In this document: positions 3,734-6,662 of the stretch, piece after piece
Numbering within the stretch: the first letter of the stretch is position 1
Layout of the letters: the number at the start of each line of letters is the position of its first letter
Program-made: the position numbers and the translations under genes
The notes under the pieces: model-generated
The model's database searches: none
What the model saw: the letters and a program-made list of their open reading frames with translations, nothing else
What the model was told of the DNA's origin: nothing
From: JAFGPJ01 sp964439135
Lineage (GTDB): Bacteria > Planctomycetota > Phycisphaerae > Sedimentisphaerales > Anaerobacaceae
NCBI GenBank assembly: GCA_964439135.1
Contig: CAYTNN010000239.1
Location: 1-6,662, forward strand
DNA length: 6,662 nucleotides
Direction of reading: 5' to 3'

Positions 3734-6662
3734 ATGTTTAGAAAACTGATTTATGTATTTTCATTTGTTTTTGTGCTGAGTTTGGTTAGCGTGGTACCGG
3801 CTCAGGACGCGGTCATCCCCAGCCCGGGGACCATGCCGATGCTCGATGGTATCGTCGATGAGATATGGTTTTTTTCGTCAGAACATAAGATAGAAAACAG
3901 CCAGGTCGGCACCGCCCCCAGTTCGCCCGCAGATTGCTCTGGTGTCTGGCATGCACTCTGGAACTGGGAATGTCTGTATGTGCTGGTCGAGGTGAAAGAT
4001 GATACTCTGACTAACGATTCGGGTGGGGGCGATAGTAAATGGCTCGATGACAGTGTCGAAATCTACGTCGATGGCGATAACAGCAAAGACACTTCGGTAG
4101 GCACAGATGACCACCAGTACACATTTAGGTGGAATGACGAAGAATTGGAAGAACCCAGTGCAATCCACAACGGAGCTCCAAGCTTAGTGGGTGTTGAATA
4201 CGCCGTAGTTACGACCGACGACGGTTACCTCATTGAAGTCAAGCTGCCGTGGATGAGCATAATGGGTAAGGCGGCAGAACCCGGCCAACTGATTGGTTTC
4301 GATGTATGGATGAACGACGATGACGATGGTGGTGATACACGAGAATCGCAGGTTTCCTGGTATTCAACGGATGGAAATGGTTGGCAAGATCCGAGTGTGT
4401 GGGGAGTTGCTGTACTCGAAGCGAGTAACAAGGCAGCTAATCCCATACCTGCTGACGGGGGCATTCATACGGGAACATGGGCAACTCTTGGCTGGCTGGC
4501 GGCACCATCTGCTGTCTCGCACGATGTGTACTTTGGTGAAAGTTTTGCTGATGTAGAGGCTGGAACCGGCGACACGTTCCGGGTCAATCAGGACTTAACA
4601 TTTTTTATCGTCGGTTTTCCCGGGTATCCGTATCCGGACGGTCTTGTTCCGGGCACGACTTATTACTGGAAGATCGATGAGGTTAGTGCCGATGGTACGA
4701 TATACGCTGGTGATGTGTGGAGCTTTTTGGTTCCCCCCAAATCGGCCTATAAACCCGATCCGGCTGACGACGGCAAATTTGTGAATAGGGATGTAACTCT
4801 TAGCTGGACAGCAGGTCATGGTGCGAAATTGCACACCATATATTTCGGTGATGATTTTGATACCGTGAGCAATGCTACCGAAGGTGTTCAAAAGGTATCT
4901 ACAAACTATAATCCCGGCACTCTTGAATTTGATAAGACCTATTATTGGCGGGTTGATGAGTACGATGGCTCCGCCACATATACAGGGGAAGTCTGGAGCT
5001 TTAAGACTGCAAAAGCCGGTGGAGGTCTGCGAGCAGATTACTACAGAGGTACGGACTTTGGAACTTTTGTTCTGACCCGCACAGATCCTCAAATCAACTT
5101 TAACTGGATGGATCCCGAAGAGCCGGATCCGGCGGTCGGCGATAATGACTTCTCAATCAGATGGACCGGAGAAGTAGAGGCCGGATATACCGAGACCTAC
5201 ACCTTCTACCCCAAGACCGATGATGGTGTGCGACTATGGGTGGACGGTAGACAGCTTGTTGATTCCTGGGAAACGGTTGACTTATATCCAATCGAGCACA
5301 GTGGAACGATTGACCTTATAGCCGGCAATAGCTACAGCATTTTAATGGAGTATTTTGAGAGTTCTGATAATGCGATAGCAGAGTTGCGATGGGGAAGCCC
5401 ATCAACTCCGAAGCAGCTCATTCCGCAGGCTGCATTGGCACTGCCTATAAAAGCCAGCAGCCCGAATCCACGTAATTTCGCTACGGGTGTAACGCAAACA
5501 CCTGTACTCAAGTGGGGAGCAGGAGATTATGCCGCTTCGCATGAGGTGTACTTCGGTACGGATGAAGAAGCCGTCAAGAATGCTACCACAGCTTCGCCCG
5601 AGTATAAAGGCACAAAGGCACTTGGTGACGAGAGCTATGATCCCGGGAAACTTGGCTGGGCTTCTACTTACTACTGGCGCGTTGACGAAGTCAATACCGT
5701 CAATCCCGACAGTCCGTGGATTGGCAGCATTTGGAGCTTTACGACAGGTGACTTCCTTGTTGTGGACAATTTTGAGGACTACAATGCAGGGGATAACCAG
5801 ATATGGTTTGCGTGGAATGACGGGCTTGGCGCCGGCTCGCCTGGCACTCCCGGTTACATTCCTGGTAACGGCACCGGTGCGGCTGTAGGCGACGACACTA
5901 CTGGCTCTTATACCGAGGAAAGTATCGTCCATAGTGGTGTCCAGTCGATGCCGTACTGGTACGACAACAATAAGCAGGGCTTCGCGAATTATTCAGAAGC
6001 AGTGAAAACGTTGTCTGCTCCGCGTGACTGGACTGAAGAAGGCGTCACGGAATTTTCGCTCTGGTTCCGAGGCTACTCAGCTTCGGTTGGCAGCTTTGCT
6101 GAAGGACCGGTTGGAACCTATACGATGACGGGCTCTGGCACAGATATCTGGGCGGTTGACGGTGTGGAAGCCGATGAGTTCCATTTTGCCTATAAGACAC
6201 TCACCGGCCCCGGCTCGATGGTCGCAAAGGTCCAGAGCGTCGATAACACCAACGATTGGGCAAAAGCCGGCGTGATGATTCGTGAGACGCTCAATCCCGA
6301 CTCGGCGCACGCGACGATGGTTGTAACGCCTGCTTCGGGTGTGTCCTTCCAGAGACGTCCCGGCACGGGCCAGACCAGCCTCGATACGACGACCGCCGAG
6401 ATTACTGCACCCTACTGGGTGAAGATCGAGCGTGATATGTCCGGGAACTTTACGGCGTACCATTCAGCCAATGGGACGGCGTGGACAATGCAGGGCACAG
6501 AGCCCATCCCGATGGGTTCGAATGTCTATATCGGATTGGCGCTTACGAGCCATGATGCGGCTTTAACGTGTCAGGCCGTATTCTCCAACGTAACGACTAC
6601 CGGCTCGGTCACCGGGCAGTGGGCGAACCAGGATATCGGCATACTCAGCAACGATGCCGAGC
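3734..6662 (+). CDS. Secreted multidomain protein: CBM9-like, YFG/YYW repeats, PA14, concanavalin-like C-terminal region (3' end outside the window)
   Basis: I read 976 codons with no stop, continuing past the right edge. Residues 1-23 are a signal peptide (basic start FRK, hydrophobic core, VPA then QD), so it is exported. Residues about 30-230 resemble CBM9/DOMON-type carbohydrate-binding domains (LDGIVDEIW, WLDDSVEIYVDGD at 103-115, GYLIEVKLPW). Two Fn3-like repeats follow (233-335, 336-427), each with a YFG segment, then TYYW(K/R)(I/V)DE and VWSF. A PA14-type domain follows at about 430-565, with DDGVRLWVDG at 496-505. A third repeat lies at about 571-672. Residues 674-785 begin LVVDNFEDY and end near SLWFRGY. 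From about 795 to 950 a DUF1349-like, concanavalin-fold domain shows GSGTDIW, WAKAGVMIRET (842-852) and FQRR (872-875). No catalytic motif is visible. It is probably a polysaccharide-binding or surface protein; an enzyme, anchor or sorting signal could lie beyond the window. Domain calls are by eye. Confidence 0.9.
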   Translation, partial: MFRKLIYVFSFVFVLSLVSVVPAQDAVIPSPGTMPMLDGIVDEIWFFSSEHKIENSQVGTAPSSPADCSGVWHALWNWECLYVLVEVKDDTLTNDSGGGDSKWLDDSVEIYVDGDNSKDTSVGTDDHQYTFRWNDEELEEPSAIHNGAPSLVGVEYAVVTTDDGYLIEVKLPWMSIMGKAAEPGQLIGFDVWMNDDDDGGDTRESQVSWYSTDGNGWQDPSVWGVAVLEASNKAANPIPADGGIHTGTWATLGWLAAPSAVSHDVYFGESFADVEAGTGDTFRVNQDLTFFIVGFPGYPYPDGLVPGTTYYWKIDEVSADGTIYAGDVWSFLVPPKSAYKPDPADDGKFVNRDVTLSWTAGHGAKLHTIYFGDDFDTVSNATEGVQKVSTNYNPGTLEFDKTYYWRVDEYDGSATYTGEVWSFKTAKAGGGLRADYYRGTDFGTFVLTRTDPQINFNWMDPEEPDPAVGDNDFSIRWTGEVEAGYTETYTFYPKTDDGVRLWVDGRQLVDSWETVDLYPIEHSGTIDLIAGNSYSILMEYFESSDNAIAELRWGSPSTPKQLIPQAALALPIKASSPNPRNFATGVTQTPVLKWGAGDYAASHEVYFGTDEEAVKNATTASPEYKGTKALGDESYDPGKLGWASTYYWRVDEVNTVNPDSPWIGSIWSFTTGDFLVVDNFEDYNAGDNQIWFAWNDGLGAGSPGTPGYIPGNGTGAAVGDDTTGSYTEESIVHSGVQSMPYWYDNNKQGFANYSEAVKTLSAPRDWTEEGVTEFSLWFRGYSASVGSFAEGPVGTYTMTGSGTDIWAVDGVEADEFHFAYKTLTGPGSMVAKVQSVDNTNDWAKAGVMIRETLNPDSAHATMVVTPASGVSFQRRPGTGQTSLDTTTAEITAPYWVKIERDMSGNFTAYHSANGTAWTMQGTEPIPMGSNVYIGLALTSHDAALTCQAVFSNVTTTGSVTGQWANQDIGILSNDAE
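4430..4738 (+). repeat. Protein repeat copy 1 (Fn3-like, YFG...YYW...WSF)
   Basis: Residues 233-335 of the exported protein. Markers are NPIPADG near the start, HDVYFGESFADVEAG, then TTYYWKIDEV and DVWSF. It carries an extra stretch (about LTFFIVGFPGYPYPDG) before the YYW strand that copies 2 and 3 lack. It follows the CBM9-like domain directly. Confidence 0.7.
4739..5014 (+). repeat. Protein repeat copy 2 (Fn3-like, YFG...YYW...WSF)
   Basis: Residues 336-427 of the exported protein, adjoining copy 1. Markers are KPDPADDGKFV, LSWTAG, HTIYFGDDFDTVSNAT, KTYYWRVDEYDG and EVWSFKT. It is the shortest copy and leads straight into the PA14-type domain. Confidence 0.75.
5444..5749 (+). repeat. Protein repeat copy 3 (Fn3-like, YFG...YYW...WSF)
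   Basis: Residues about 571-672 of the exported protein, separated from copies 1 and 2 by the PA14-type domain. Markers are SPNPRNFATGV, LKWGAGDYAASHEVYFG, EEAVKNAT, STYYWRVDEVNTVNPDSPW and IWSFTTG. It resembles copy 2 more than copy 1 (VSNAT/VKNAT and YYWRVDE are shared). Confidence 0.75.

Noticed and set aside
4595..5092. Minus-strand open frames opposite the exported protein (also 5402-5932 and 6077-6463)
   Set aside because: They lie antisense to a continuous frame with recognisable domains and have no independent start signals.
1..6662. CRISPR array, tRNA, rRNA or phage genes
   Set aside because: No regularly spaced direct repeats, tRNA-like cloverleaf arms, conserved rRNA segments or phage proteins were seen.

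Overview
The window most likely comes from a member of the Planctomycetota, class Phycisphaerae (Sedimentisphaerales-like), probably a metagenome-assembled genome. The main evidence is the long secreted protein on the right. It combines a CBM9-like domain, repeats with YFG and YYW signatures, a PA14 domain and a C-terminal region of a style I associate from memory with Phycisphaerae. A run of exactly 100 N shows that the sequence is a scaffold joined across an assembly gap.

Layout, left to right. (1) Positions 1-2972, plus strand: the C-terminal ~85% of an inner-membrane heavy-metal efflux RND pump of the CusA/CzcA family, open at the left edge and interrupted by the gap at 1763-1862. It has about 100 extra residues, with about four extra hydrophobic segments, compared with E. 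coli CusA. (2) Positions 2986-3248, minus strand: a decayed transposase-like remnant, readable only as two pieces in different frames. (3) Positions 3249-3516: AT-rich DNA with no gene I recognise. (4) Positions 3517-3733: a leader region with several inverted repeats, a T-tract, a possible 36-codon ORF, a plausible sigma70-type promoter and a strong ribosome binding site. (5) Positions 3734-6662, plus strand: one uninterrupted reading frame of at least 976 codons that runs off the right edge. It encodes a multi-domain exported protein with a signal peptide.

The two large genes probably do not share a function. The RND pump would belong to a metal-efflux operon whose adaptor and outer-membrane channel genes are expected to the left. 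The exported protein looks like a polysaccharide-binding or surface protein with its own promoter. The ~760 bp between them, with its mobile-element debris, looks like a boundary between unrelated units. I see no RNA gene, CRISPR array, complete insertion sequence or convincing new multi-gene system. The points most worth a second look are the modular exported protein, the altered pump residues and extra membrane segments, and the structured leader with its putative operator.
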